A DNA stretch of 64,000 nt from Curvibacter sp. GWA2_63_95 (GCA_001795455.1 MGPB01000008.1:124001-188000), one strand, 5' to 3'; counted from the stretch's first letter, positions 45,082 through 53,882 are shown. Notes: generated from the sequence alone by a model not told the origin. Numbers and translations are program-made.

Positions 45082-45759
45082 ATGAACCAGTCAGTACATT
45101 CCGCGGGAAGCACCTCGTCCCCAGCCAAGCCGGTGGCTGCGCCCTCGCGCACCAACGACCCGGCGCGCACGATGGCTGGCATTCTGGCGATGGCGACCAA
45201 AGAGTTCGCGGCCAAGGGGCTGAGTGGTGCGCGCATCGATGCGATTGCCGAGGCCACCCACACCAGCAAGCGCATGATTTATTACTACTACGGCAGCAAA
45301 GAGGGGCTGTACGTGGCGGTGCTGGAAGAGTCGTACCGGCGCATGCGCCAGATTGAGGGGCAGTTGCACCTGGAGGACATGGAGCCCGAGGCGGCCTTGC
45401 GCCGACTGGTGGAGTTCACCTTCGACCGGCATGCGGACAACGAGGATTTCATCCGCCTGGTGATGAACGAAAACATCGAGCAGGGCAGCTACCTGGCGCA
45501 GAGCAAGACCATCCAGCAGCTCAATGTGCCGGCCATTCAGGCGATTCGCCAGCTCTATGACCGGGGCGTGCAGCAGGGCGTGTTCCGCCCGGGGCTGGAC
45601 CCGGTGGACATCCACGCGTCGATCTCGGCGCTGGCGTTTTTCAACGTCTCCAACCGCCACACCTTCGGGCTGATCTTCAAGGACAAGGTGCAGAACGCGC
45701 AGTCCGACGCCCGCCGTGCCAGCATCACCGAGATGGTGGTGCGCTTCGTGCGCAAGTAA
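45082..45759 (+). CDS. TetR-family regulator
   Basis: 225 aa with an unstructured N-terminal extension, then a helix-turn-helix at about 45-85 (IAEATHTSKRMIYYYYGSKE) and a TetR C-terminal domain. The start at 45082 has no strong ribosome-binding site; GTG/TTG starts upstream are weaker. It faces the TRAP operon downstream in the same direction. The inverted repeat at 45882-45905 before dctQ is its likely target. Confidence 0.86.
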   Translation: MNQSVHSAGSTSSPAKPVAAPSRTNDPARTMAGILAMATKEFAAKGLSGARIDAIAEATHTSKRMIYYYYGSKEGLYVAVLEESYRRMRQIEGQLHLEDMEPEAALRRLVEFTFDRHADNEDFIRLVMNENIEQGSYLAQSKTIQQLNVPAIQAIRQLYDRGVQQGVFRPGLDPVDIHASISALAFFNVSNRHTFGLIFKDKVQNAQSDARRASITEMVVRFVRK

Positions 45760-45881
45760 TCCCGCAGGCATGGCGCGCCTCGCGCGCAGGGGGCGTGCAA
45801 GCAATTCACTTTCGGCATAACAGCTTTCCCGGCTATGCGCGATAGATCTAGGGAAAACCCGCATCTCTTAAAACTAACTAG

Positions 45882-45905
45882 TTCGTACATTAACAAACGT
45901 ACGAA
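45882..45905. promoter_or_regulatory. Inverted repeat before dctQ, probable TetR operator
   Basis: TTCGTAC and GTACGAA are perfect 7-base arms around a 10-base spacer, ending 15 bases before the dctQ start. A GTNNGTACATT string in this site also occurs at the start of the tetR gene (45091-45103), perhaps a half-site. Confidence 0.65.
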
Positions 45906-45919
45906 ATCTGGAGCGTTGC

Positions 45920-46474
45920 GTGGTCAACAAATTTATCAATGGGTACTGCAAGTTGCTGGGCTACCTGATTGCCGCAGCACTGGCGCTGATGGTGGTGCTG
46001 GTGTTTGGCAATGTGGTGATGCGCTATGCGTTCAACTCGGGTTTCACCCTGTCTGAAGAACTGTCGCGCTGGTTGTTTGTGTGGGTCACCTTCATGGGGG
46101 CTGTGGTCGCCCTGCATGAAAAAGCCCACCTGGGCACCGACATGCTGGTGGGCCGCTTGGGCGCCACTGGCAAGAAGGTATGCATGGCGCTGTCCCTCGT
46201 GCTCATGTTGTTTTGCCTGTGGTTGGTGGCCAAAGGTTCTTACGACCAGTACCTCATCAACAAGGAGTCCACCAGCCCGGTGATGGAAGTGTCCATGGGC
46301 ATTTTCTATGCCTCGGGGGTGGTGTTTGCCGTACTGGGCGCGCCCATTGTGCTGACGGACCTGTGGCGTCTGCTCAGCGGCCAGGTGGATGACGCACACC
46401 TGGTGCTGATCCAGGAGTCCGAAGAAGCACCGCATGGCGGTGACTCTGGTGGCCATTCCCCTTCCCGCAACTGA
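45920..46474 (+). CDS. TRAP transporter small membrane subunit (DctQ)
   Basis: 184 aa, four membrane segments, matching DctQ: MVNKFINGYCKLLGYLIAAA, SEELSRWLFVWVTFMGAVVA and an acidic C-terminal tail. GTG start with GGAG upstream. It pairs with DctM to form the membrane part of a sodium-driven solute importer. Confidence 0.9.
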   Translation: MVNKFINGYCKLLGYLIAAALALMVVLVFGNVVMRYAFNSGFTLSEELSRWLFVWVTFMGAVVALHEKAHLGTDMLVGRLGATGKKVCMALSLVLMLFCLWLVAKGSYDQYLINKESTSPVMEVSMGIFYASGVVFAVLGAPIVLTDLWRLLSGQVDDAHLVLIQESEEAPHGGDSGGHSPSRN

Positions 46475-46490
46475 GCCCGGAGCGACTGAG

Positions 46491-47768
46491 ATGACGATTG
46501 CAATTTTTCTGGGTTCGTTGTTGGCAGCCATGGCGCTGGGGGTGCCGATTGCCTTTGCCCTGCTGCTGTGTGGTGCGGCACTGATGTGGCAGATGAACAT
46601 GTTTGATGCGCAGATCCTGGCGCAGAACGTGATCGAAGGGGCCAACAGCTTTCCGCTGCTGGCAGTGCCCTTCTTCATGCTGGCGGGCGAGATCATGAAC
46701 GCGGGCGGTCTGTCGCGCCGCATCGTGAACTTCGCCATGGCGCTGGTGGGGCACATCAAGGGCGGCCTGGGTTATGTGACGATTGTGGCGGCCGTGATCA
46801 TGGCGTCGCTGTCGGGTTCTGCGGTGGCCGACGCGGCCGCGCTGACTGCATTGCTCCTGCCCATGATGGTGGCGGCCGGCCACGACCGCGCCCGTTCGGC
46901 CGGGCTGATTGCGTCGGCCGGCATCATCGCGCCCATCATTCCGCCCAGCATCGGCTTTGTGATCTTTGGCGTGGCGGCCAACGTGTCGATTTCCAAGCTG
47001 TTCATGGCCGGCATCTTCCCGGGTGTGTGGCTGGCCCTGTCGCTGGTGGCCACCTGGTGGTGGCTGGTGCGCAAGGAAATGGTGGTGCCGCCACCGCGCA
47101 AGAGTGCGGCTGAGGTGCTGGAGGCCATGCGCCTGGCGACCTGGGCGCTGGTGCTGCCCTTCATCATCGTGTTCGGCCTGAAGTTTGGGGTGTTCACCCC
47201 CACCGAGGCGGCCGTGGTGGCAGCGGTGTATTCGCTGTTTGTGTCCACCGTGGTCTACCGCGAACTCAATTTCAGCAAGCTGGTGCCCTTGTTTGTGGCT
47301 GCGGCCAAGACCAGCGCGGTGGTGATGTTTCTGGTGGCGGCGGCCATGGTGTCGGCCTGGATGATCACCGTGGCCAACCTGCCCGGCCAGGTGGTGGAGT
47401 TGCTGCAACCCCTGCTGGACAGCCCGCGCCTCTTGATGCTGGCCATCATGATTCTCACCATCGTGGTGGGCACGGCACTGGACATGACGCCCACGATTTT
47501 GCTGCTGACGCCGGTGTTGATGCCGGTGGTCAAGGCCGCGGGCATCGACCCGGTGTACTTCGGTGTGATGTTCATCATCAACAACGCCATCGGCCTGATC
47601 ACGCCGCCCGTGGGCACGGTGCTGAACGCGGTGGCCGGTGTGGGCAAGGTGGGCATGGACGAGGTGACCAAAGGGGTTCTGCCCTTCATGTTTGCGCAGT
47701 TCGCCATCATGTTCTTGATGGTGGCCTTCCCGCAGCTGGTGATGGTGCCGGCCCGCTGGTTCTATTGA
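46491..47768 (+). CDS. TRAP transporter large membrane subunit (DctM)
   Basis: 425 aa, about 12 membrane segments. DctM motifs: FALLLCGAALMWQMN, NSFPLLAVPFFMLAGEIMN, SGSAVADAAALTALLLPMM and IIPPSIGFVIFG. It starts 16 bases after dctQ with GGAG upstream. It is the only DctM in the window, while there are two binding proteins. Confidence 0.92.
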   Translation: MTIAIFLGSLLAAMALGVPIAFALLLCGAALMWQMNMFDAQILAQNVIEGANSFPLLAVPFFMLAGEIMNAGGLSRRIVNFAMALVGHIKGGLGYVTIVAAVIMASLSGSAVADAAALTALLLPMMVAAGHDRARSAGLIASAGIIAPIIPPSIGFVIFGVAANVSISKLFMAGIFPGVWLALSLVATWWWLVRKEMVVPPPRKSAAEVLEAMRLATWALVLPFIIVFGLKFGVFTPTEAAVVAAVYSLFVSTVVYRELNFSKLVPLFVAAAKTSAVVMFLVAAAMVSAWMITVANLPGQVVELLQPLLDSPRLLMLAIMILTIVVGTALDMTPTILLLTPVLMPVVKAAGIDPVYFGVMFIINNAIGLITPPVGTVLNAVAGVGKVGMDEVTKGVLPFMFAQFAIMFLMVAFPQLVMVPARWFY

Positions 47769-47781
47769 TGGTTAACGGCAG

Positions 47782-47820
47782 CCGGGCGTGCTTGGGTACG
47801 CCACGTCCGGCAGGCTTTTT
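47782..47820 (+). terminator. Hairpin between dctM and the second dctP
   Basis: GCCGGGCGTG and CACGTCCGGC pair (one G-U) and are followed by AGGCTTTT. The short T run suggests a partial terminator separating membrane subunits from the binding-protein module. Confidence 0.6.
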
Positions 47821-47868
47821 GTATTGCGTACAGCCGCTTTCGGTTCCCACAATTTCAGGAGACAAGTC

Positions 47869-48876
47869 ATGAAGCGTTCAGTCCTCAAAGCCATTGCCGC
47901 AGCCGCTGTCCTCGCCACCTTGGGTGTTGCCCAGGCGCAAGAGATCCGTGAACACACGATCAAGTTCGCCACCCAAAACCCCAAGGGCCACCCCATGGTG
48001 CTGGGCATGGAGCGTTTTGCCGAAAACGTGAGCAAGAAGTCGGGCGGCAAGATCAAGGTCAACCTGTTCCCCGGCGGTGTGTTGGGCGGTGACCAGGCCA
48101 ATGTGTCGGCCGTGCAGGGCGGCACGCTGGAGATGGTGGTGCTCAACACCGGCATTCTGGCCAGCGTGGCCAAAGAGCTGGCGATTTTCGACTTCCCCTT
48201 CCTGATCAGCTCTTCCCAAGAGGCCGACGCACTGGTGGACGGCCCGGTGGGCAAGAAGCTGCATGCCAAGCTGGAAGAGCGCGGTATTGTGGGCCTGTCG
48301 TACTGGGAGCTGGGCTTTCGCAACATCACCAACAGCAAGCGCCCCATCCTCAAGGTGGATGACATCGAAGGCCTGAAGCTGCGCGTGATCCCCAACCCCA
48401 TCAACGTGGACTGGGTGAAGGCTCTGGGCGCCAACCCCACACCGCTGCCCTTCCCCGAGTTGTACGCCGCGCTGGAGCAGAAGGCGATTGACGGCCAGGA
48501 AAACCCCCTGACCGTGATCAACGCCAACAAGCTGTACGAGGTGCAGAAGTACGTCACGCTGACCAACCACCAGTACAACCCCCAGTCGGTGATCATCAGC
48601 AAGAAGTTCTGGGACACCTTGAACGCGGCCGAGAAGAAGCTGATTGACGAAGCATCGGACGACGCGACCAAGTACCAGCGCGAACAGTCCCGCGCCCAAG
48701 CCGCAGCCGCGGTGGACGGCCTCAAAAAGGGTGGCATGACCGTGAGCGAGTTCTCACCTGCTGAACTGGCCAAGCTGCGCGACAAGATGAAGCCCGTGGT
48801 GGCCAAGTACAGCGCCAACGTGGGCGAAGCCACCGTGGCAGAAGTGCAGGCCGAGCTGGCCAAGATCCGCAAGTAA
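47869..48876 (+). CDS. TRAP transporter substrate-binding protein (DctP family), module 2
   Basis: Periplasmic binding protein (335 aa). The signal peptide MKRSVLKAIAAAAVLATLG ends near AQAQ. GGAGA precedes the ATG. Ligand arginine in IEGLKLRVIPNP. Closely related to the protein encoded at 43408, sharing FPFL, NSKRPI and KAIDGQENPLTVI against KAVDGQENPFAVI. It is followed by a second aroQ-like gene. Substrate inferred to be quinate, shikimate or a related cyclic acid. Confidence 0.9.
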   Translation: MKRSVLKAIAAAAVLATLGVAQAQEIREHTIKFATQNPKGHPMVLGMERFAENVSKKSGGKIKVNLFPGGVLGGDQANVSAVQGGTLEMVVLNTGILASVAKELAIFDFPFLISSSQEADALVDGPVGKKLHAKLEERGIVGLSYWELGFRNITNSKRPILKVDDIEGLKLRVIPNPINVDWVKALGANPTPLPFPELYAALEQKAIDGQENPLTVINANKLYEVQKYVTLTNHQYNPQSVIISKKFWDTLNAAEKKLIDEASDDATKYQREQSRAQAAAAVDGLKKGGMTVSEFSPAELAKLRDKMKPVVAKYSANVGEATVAEVQAELAKIRK

Positions 48877-48943
48877 GCGCCGTCCCCTGCGCGGCCCGGT
48901 GGCCGCGCAGGGCCGCTGATTCTCTTTGTCTTTCCGAGGTTGT

Positions 48944-49399
48944 ATGAAAGTCCTGATGCTGCACGGCATTAACCACAATATGTTCGGCAAGCGCGACCCC
49001 GCGCAGTACGGCACCATCACGCTGGACGAGATCAATGCCAGCCTGCACGCGCTGGGCCGCGAGCTGGGTGCCGAGGTGCAGGCTTTTCAGACCAACAGCG
49101 AAAGCGCCATGTGTGAGCGCATCCACCAGGCCTTTACCGAGGGGGTGGACGCGGTGCTGATCAATGCCGGTGCCTGGACGCACTACAGCTACGGCATCCG
49201 CGATGCCATTTCCATCCTGACCTGCCCGGTGGTGGAGCTGCACATGTCCAACATCCACGCGCGCGAGGAATTCCGCCACAAGTCGGTGTTTGCCGACATC
49301 GTCAAAGGCCAGATTGCCGGCTTTGGCGCGGACAGCTATTTGCTGGCCCTGCGCGCCGGTGTCAACGCGGCCAAGGCTGCCAAGGCCGTGCAAGCATGA
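48944..49399 (+). CDS. Divergent type II 3-dehydroquinate dehydratase
   Basis: 151 aa. It keeps the catalytic-region arginine and tyrosine (FGKRDPAQYGTITLDEIN), the histidine motif VELHMSNIHAREEFRHKS and an INAGAWTHYSYGIRDA loop. The usual HGPNLNLLG start is changed to HGINHNMFG, and other active-site loop residues also differ. It may act on 3-dehydroquinate or a related substrate. It follows module 2's binding protein, and its stop overlaps the next start. Confidence 0.83.
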   Translation: MKVLMLHGINHNMFGKRDPAQYGTITLDEINASLHALGRELGAEVQAFQTNSESAMCERIHQAFTEGVDAVLINAGAWTHYSYGIRDAISILTCPVVELHMSNIHAREEFRHKSVFADIVKGQIAGFGADSYLLALRAGVNAAKAAKAVQA

Positions 49400-50232
49400 T
49401 CATCAACGGCAACACCGAAGTCATTGCCCACATTGGCTTCCCCACGCACGCCTTCAAGGCACCCATGATTTACAACCCCTGGTTTGAAAAAGCCGGGGCC
49501 AATGTGGTGGTGGTGCCCATGGGTTGCCAGAGCCCGGACTACGCCGCATTTTTGCGCAGCGTGTTCACGCTCACCAACATCCGCGGCGCGCTGATCACCA
49601 TGCCGCACAAGGTGCCCACTACCGAGTTGGTGGACGAGCTGTCGCCCACCGCCGCCATTGCGGGCGCGTGCAACGCCGTACGCCTGGGCCCCCATGGGCA
49701 GCTGCAAGGCGACATGTTTGACGGTGCCGGTTTTGTGCGCGGCGTGCTGCGCAAGGGCCTGAAGCTGCAGGGCGCACGCGCCCTGGTGGTGGGCAGTGGC
49801 GGTGTGGGCTGCGCCATTGCGGCCTCGCTGGCGGCCGAGGGACTGTCTGCCCTGGCGGTGTTTGATGTCAACGCGACTGCAGCTGATGGTCTGGCTGCCC
49901 GCCTGCGCCAGCACTATCCGCAGCTCGAGGTCTTGACCGGCTCCACCGACCCGGTGGGTTTTGACCTGGTGGTGAATGCCACGCCGCTGGGCATGAACGA
50001 GGGCGACGCGATGCCGCTGGATGTGACGCGCCTGGCCGCCACCACGTTTGTGGGTGAGGTGGTCATGAAGACCGAGACCACGGCTTTTCTGGCTGCGGCC
50101 ATGGCACGTGGCTGCAAGGTGCAGGTGGGGTCTGACATGCTGTTCGAGCAGATTCCGGCCTACCTGGAGTACTTTGGCTTGCCCAGCACCACCCCCGAAG
50201 AGCTGCGGGCCGTGGCGACGCTGCAGTACTGA
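49396..50232 (+). CDS. Shikimate/quinate dehydrogenase-like protein
   Basis: 278 aa of the AroE/YdiB fold. The substrate lysine is in TMPHKVPTTELVD, the aspartate in MFDGAGF, and the nucleotide loop is VVGSGGVGCAIAASLA. The serine pair that binds the carboxylate in AroE (SLS) is replaced: the region reads GFPTHAFKAPMIYN. So it may act on a different acid or cyclitol. Its start overlaps the aroQ-like stop, so the two are coupled. Probably catabolic. Confidence 0.82.
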   Translation: MIINGNTEVIAHIGFPTHAFKAPMIYNPWFEKAGANVVVVPMGCQSPDYAAFLRSVFTLTNIRGALITMPHKVPTTELVDELSPTAAIAGACNAVRLGPHGQLQGDMFDGAGFVRGVLRKGLKLQGARALVVGSGGVGCAIAASLAAEGLSALAVFDVNATAADGLAARLRQHYPQLEVLTGSTDPVGFDLVVNATPLGMNEGDAMPLDVTRLAATTFVGEVVMKTETTAFLAAAMARGCKVQVGSDMLFEQIPAYLEYFGLPSTTPEELRAVATLQY

Positions 50233-50295
50233 TTTTTAAGCCTTTTAGGCCTCTAGCCCTCGCGGATGCTGCGTAAGCAGCTCCTAAATCAGGAG
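50233..50295 (-). repeat. Dispersed repeat family A, copy 5
   Basis: On the minus strand TCCTGATTTAGGAGCTGCTT, then ACGCAGCATCCGCGAGGGCT and AGAGGCC. It starts right after the dehydrogenase stop and precedes the convergent glycosyltransferase. Confidence 0.75.
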
Positions 50296-50317
50296 TGAAA
50301 TGAAGCGCTGGTTGCGG

Positions 50318-52090
50318 CTAAGGCGTGCGCACCAACAGCCATTCGCGGCGGAACAACCACTCCTGCGGTTGCCACAGGTTATCCAGCGTCACCTCGCCGC
50401 TCTTGTGGCGGCTCTTCACATGCCAGCGTTGGGCCACCAGCGTGCAGTGCGGCAGGCAGCTGGGGGCTTCGTTCAGGTCTTCTTGCAGCCAGACCACGGC
50501 ATCGAACTCCGCCAACAGTTTGTCCAGCCGTTCCTTGGCGGGCATGTCGGGGTACAGCGCTCCGGTGTTGCGGCCTTCGGCGTCGTACGGCGTGATGCGC
50601 GCACCAGGCAGCACAAAGTGAAAACGCTCGTACTGGCCGGTGAATCCATTGGGCACAACCACCCGTTGGCCCTGCATCTGTGCTTGCACGGTGGGGCTGT
50701 AGTCCGCTGCGGGCTTGGAGAGTGGCGCCACCATGAGTCCAAAGCAGCCATACACCGCCAGGCAAGCCACCAGGGTTGCATTGCGTACCCATGGTTTGTA
50801 GATAAAACCGCCTGTAACACCCACCAATCCTGCGCAAGCAGCTATCAAAGTCGTAGCAAATTCCGCCGTGTTGGCAATCCCCATGCTGCCCATCACCCAG
50901 CCAATGCGGGCCAGCATCACCAGTGCCGGGGCGCACACCAGTAGCGTGACCCAGAACCAGACGCGGGGCAGCCGGTCCCACACCAGCGCCATGGCAATGG
51001 CCAGCGCCGGCATGGCCGGAATGACGTAGCGCGCCGAGCGTTGGCTGGGAATGGTGAACACCACTAGCCACACCAGCAGCCAGGCCAGCAGCACCCACAG
51101 CGCAGGCGTGAGTTGCGCATAACTCTCGCGGCGCACACCGCGCCACAACACCAGTGCACAAAAGCCCAAGGCCATGAAGGCGAGCAGGCCCGCGTTCTCG
51201 GGGTAGGCCAGCAACTGCGTCCACATGGGGTAGGGGCCTGACAGCGCGGCTTGCCAGTACCCCATGGTGTTGGACATCTTGCCGGCGTTCTCGGCCACCA
51301 CAAACTCTTGCCACACGGCAGCCGGGTCGGGGTCCAGCACAAACCACAGCGCAAAAATGCCCACCCCCAGCAGCGTGCTCCAGGCCACGCCCACGGTGGT
51401 GCGCAGCGTGGTGCGCCAGGCAAATGGTTCACTCAGCAGCACGGCGCACCACAGTGCCGCCGCAGCCGGCGCCACCAGGGCAAACGATTTGTAGGCCGCA
51501 CCCAAACCCATGGCGGCGCCAAACAGGGTATAGGCCAGCCAGCCCAGTGCAGGGGGCGGGTCCAAGGCCTTGTTGCGTACGCGCAGCCACAACACCCACC
51601 ACATGGGCAGCGCCAGCCAAAAGGTTTCGGGCGCTGAGGTGAGGTAGACGCGCCCGTAACGGAACGTGGAGAAAAACAGCAGGTACAGCGCCGCGGCAAT
51701 ACATGCGGCACGCAGCTTGCCGGGCGTGGCCGCCATGCGGTGCGCAAAGAAGGCCAGCAGGGCGGTGGTGGCAAAGGTGTAGGCAATGCTGGGCAGGCGT
51801 AGCGCGAACAGGTCCCAGCTCTGGCCCCAGCCACCGGCCACCATGGCCTGCCAGATCAGCAGGGGCGGCTTGGTGTTGCGCGTGCCCAGCAGCTCCGACT
51901 GCAGCGGCAGCCAGTGGCCGCTCTCGGCCGTCATGCGGGCGATATGGATGTAGACCATCTCGTCGCCATTGGTGGGGGCGTAGGGGCCGCCCAAGCCCAG
52001 CAGGTAGAGGATTGATGCTATAAAAACAAGAGCTATCCACGCAATGTCGGTGCGGGCTAGTGGCTCAAAACGCTTGAAACTTGACCCCAT
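50318..52090 (-). CDS. ArnT-like glycosyltransferase, family 39 type
   Basis: Integral membrane glycosyltransferase (590 aa, more than ten membrane segments). The catalytic loop TNGDEMVYIHIARM (acidic residue after the first helix) and TRNTKPPLLIWQAM are typical of ArnT/PMT-type enzymes using polyprenyl-phosphate sugars. It is the last gene of the GT9-GtrA-GT39 operon, starting nine bases after the GtrA stop. Near residues 410-430 the coding sequence is a copy of the dispersed repeat read in frame. It likely modifies lipopolysaccharide or another envelope glycan. Confidence 0.85.
   Translation of the reverse strand: MGSSFKRFEPLARTDIAWIALVFIASILYLLGLGGPYAPTNGDEMVYIHIARMTAESGHWLPLQSELLGTRNTKPPLLIWQAMVAGGWGQSWDLFALRLPSIAYTFATTALLAFFAHRMAATPGKLRAACIAAALYLLFFSTFRYGRVYLTSAPETFWLALPMWWVLWLRVRNKALDPPPALGWLAYTLFGAAMGLGAAYKSFALVAPAAAALWCAVLLSEPFAWRTTLRTTVGVAWSTLLGVGIFALWFVLDPDPAAVWQEFVVAENAGKMSNTMGYWQAALSGPYPMWTQLLAYPENAGLLAFMALGFCALVLWRGVRRESYAQLTPALWVLLAWLLVWLVVFTIPSQRSARYVIPAMPALAIAMALVWDRLPRVWFWVTLLVCAPALVMLARIGWVMGSMGIANTAEFATTLIAACAGLVGVTGGFIYKPWVRNATLVACLAVYGCFGLMVAPLSKPAADYSPTVQAQMQGQRVVVPNGFTGQYERFHFVLPGARITPYDAEGRNTGALYPDMPAKERLDKLLAEFDAVVWLQEDLNEAPSCLPHCTLVAQRWHVKSRHKSGEVTLDNLWQPQEWLFRREWLLVRTP
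50808..50862 (-). repeat. Dispersed repeat family A, in frame inside the glycosyltransferase gene
   Basis: On the minus strand TTTGCTACGACTTTGATAGC then TGCTTGCGCAGG matches the family. It codes for part of a membrane segment (EFATTLIAACAGLVGVTGG), so it has been made functional or tolerated. Confidence 0.65.
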
Positions 52091-52099
52091 GGGTGTCGC

Positions 52100-52591
52100 T
52101 CACTCTTTCGGGCGCTTGAAGGTCCAGCGGTCGTTGGCCAAAAAGTTGCTCACGCTGGCCGCGATGATGGCGATGATGTTGGCCACGCGGTAGTCCATGC
52201 TGCCCGACAGCAGCAGCGTGAGCACGTACTGCAAGCCGCTGCCAAAGGCCGATGCGGTGACATACTGGCCAAACTCCATGCCCAGCAGGCGCAGGCTCAC
52301 GGGTTGCATCTCACCGGCTTCCAGCGTTTTCACCCGGTCGGCCCAGGTCCAGAGCCGGTTCCAGGTGAAGTTGTTGAGGGTGGCCAGTGCGATGGCCAGG
52401 GCCAGAGAGAGGTACGGCTTTTTGTACCCAGCCTCAATGGCGTTGAACAGGTATTCGTGGCCCAGGTGCAGCACGGTCAGATTCACCACCACGCCGCTGG
52501 CGCCCACGATGCCGAATTTGATGAAGCGGTAACGCTCCAGCAGGCCCAGCGCCCACAACACGGCGCGTTGCAGTCCGTTCACGCCGCTCAT
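52100..52591 (-). CDS. GtrA-family flippase-like membrane protein
   Basis: 163 aa, four membrane segments. Typical GtrA pattern: FIKFGIVGASGVVVNLTVLH, ALATLNNFTWNRLWTW, VANIIAIIAASVSNFLANDRW. It probably helps move a polyprenyl-linked sugar across the inner membrane for the neighbouring glycosyltransferase. Its start overlaps the GT9 stop by four bases. Confidence 0.9.
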   Translation of the reverse strand: MSGVNGLQRAVLWALGLLERYRFIKFGIVGASGVVVNLTVLHLGHEYLFNAIEAGYKKPYLSLALAIALATLNNFTWNRLWTWADRVKTLEAGEMQPVSLRLLGMEFGQYVTASAFGSGLQYVLTLLLSGSMDYRVANIIAIIAASVSNFLANDRWTFKRPKE

Positions 52592-53829
52592 ACGCTGGCT
52601 GCCTCGGTGCGGGTTCTCAGGTAGGCCAAGGCTTGGTCCAGCACCGGGTCAGGGGCAATACGTTTGAGGCACTGGTTGTCACCGTCGCAAAAGGTCAGGC
52701 GGTGGTTGTAGGCGGACAGGCAGGGCGAACAGGCAATGCCACTTTCCAGCACGGTGTTGCGCGTGCCCAGCGGGCCGTACAGCTTGCCGGTCTCCGGACC
52801 AAAAAACACCATGGTCTGAATGGGGGTGACCGTGGCAAAGTGGCCGGGGCCGCCGTCGTTGGTGATGAGCAGCTCGGACGCGTGGAACAGCATCAGCAGT
52901 TCGCGGATGCTCTTGGTGTAGCCGGTCAAATCCAGGCAGGCTTCGCTGCCCACCTGGGCCTTCAAATCCTTGGCCAGCTGTGCGTCGTCTTTCAGGCCGA
53001 TCAGCCCCACGGCAAAACCCGCGGCACACAGGCCCTGTGCCACCCGTGCGTAGTGCGCGGCGGGCCAGGCGCGTTCAGGCAATATGCCACCGCCCGCGTA
53101 CATCAGTACGAGTGGATGATCGATGGTGACTGGGTGGTCGCTTTGGACCTTGGCGCGGTAGGCCTCCAGTTCGGTCGGGCTGAACTTGACGGAAAGCTCT
53201 GTCTCTGTGGGCACCACGCGGATTGGTGCGGCCTTGTTGCGCGGTGCGCTGCCTGCAGATTCCATCGCGTCCACCAGCGACAGGAACTGTTTGCTGATGT
53301 GCTGGTAGGGGTTGTAGGGAATCGCGTGGTTGATGAAACTGCCGCGGTACAGGCCTTCCTGGGTGTGCGGGGTAAAGCCCACACGCACCGGCGCACCGGT
53401 GCTGAAGGAGAGCAGGGCGCTGACGCGCGAGAACAGTTCGCAGTCGATCACCGCGTCCAGACCCAGCTTGCGCATGGCCAAGCTGACCTTGAGGATGTCG
53501 CCGATCAGCGCGCCGCCAGAACTGTCGTCCAGCGTGTGCATGTTCTCAGGCTGGGTCAGTTGCAGGAGTTTGGAGACTTCCTGGTTTTTCTTGAGCTGCA
53601 GGATGTGGATGGCCGCTTGCGGGTATTTGCGGCGCAACTCCGCAAACATGGGGCCTGCCAACACGATGCTGCCCATTTCGGAGAGCAGGATAACCAGAAT
53701 ATTCTTGGCCTTGGTATCCACGGTGGCAGGCGCAGTCCATAGCCCGGTGAAGCGCACCCAAGCCGACACCGCACCACACAGCACTTGGCCAACCCAGCGG
53801 TCTATGAATCGTTGTGTTTGGAGTTTCAT
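52588..53829 (-). CDS. Glycosyltransferase family 9 (heptosyltransferase-like)
   Basis: 413 aa. Heptosyltransferase motifs: LSEMGSIVLAGPMFAELRRK near residue 48, and ELLITNDGGPGHFATVTPIQ in the nucleotide-sugar domain. The C-terminal part has a cysteine pattern, CSPCLSAYNHRLTFCDGDN. First gene of the envelope glycan operon, 53 bases after metK, with a hairpin between. Confidence 0.85.
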   Translation of the reverse strand: MKLQTQRFIDRWVGQVLCGAVSAWVRFTGLWTAPATVDTKAKNILVILLSEMGSIVLAGPMFAELRRKYPQAAIHILQLKKNQEVSKLLQLTQPENMHTLDDSSGGALIGDILKVSLAMRKLGLDAVIDCELFSRVSALLSFSTGAPVRVGFTPHTQEGLYRGSFINHAIPYNPYQHISKQFLSLVDAMESAGSAPRNKAAPIRVVPTETELSVKFSPTELEAYRAKVQSDHPVTIDHPLVLMYAGGGILPERAWPAAHYARVAQGLCAAGFAVGLIGLKDDAQLAKDLKAQVGSEACLDLTGYTKSIRELLMLFHASELLITNDGGPGHFATVTPIQTMVFFGPETGKLYGPLGTRNTVLESGIACSPCLSAYNHRLTFCDGDNQCLKRIAPDPVLDQALAYLRTRTEAASV

Positions 53830-53844
53830 CGGGTTGGCATTGTG

Positions 53845-53870
53845 CCAGCGGCGCAGGCTTGCGCCGCTGG
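53845..53870 (-). other. Hairpin after metK
   Basis: CCAGCGGCGCA and TGCGCCGCTGG pair with a four-base loop in the gap between the metK stop and the GT9 start. No T run follows on either strand, so full termination is doubtful. Confidence 0.6.
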
Positions 53871-53882
53871 CGTTGGTCTGTA

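Noticed and set aside
52012..52041. A further copy of repeat family A inside the glycosyltransferase
   Set aside because: Only GCTAT and AGCTATC match; too short to separate from chance.
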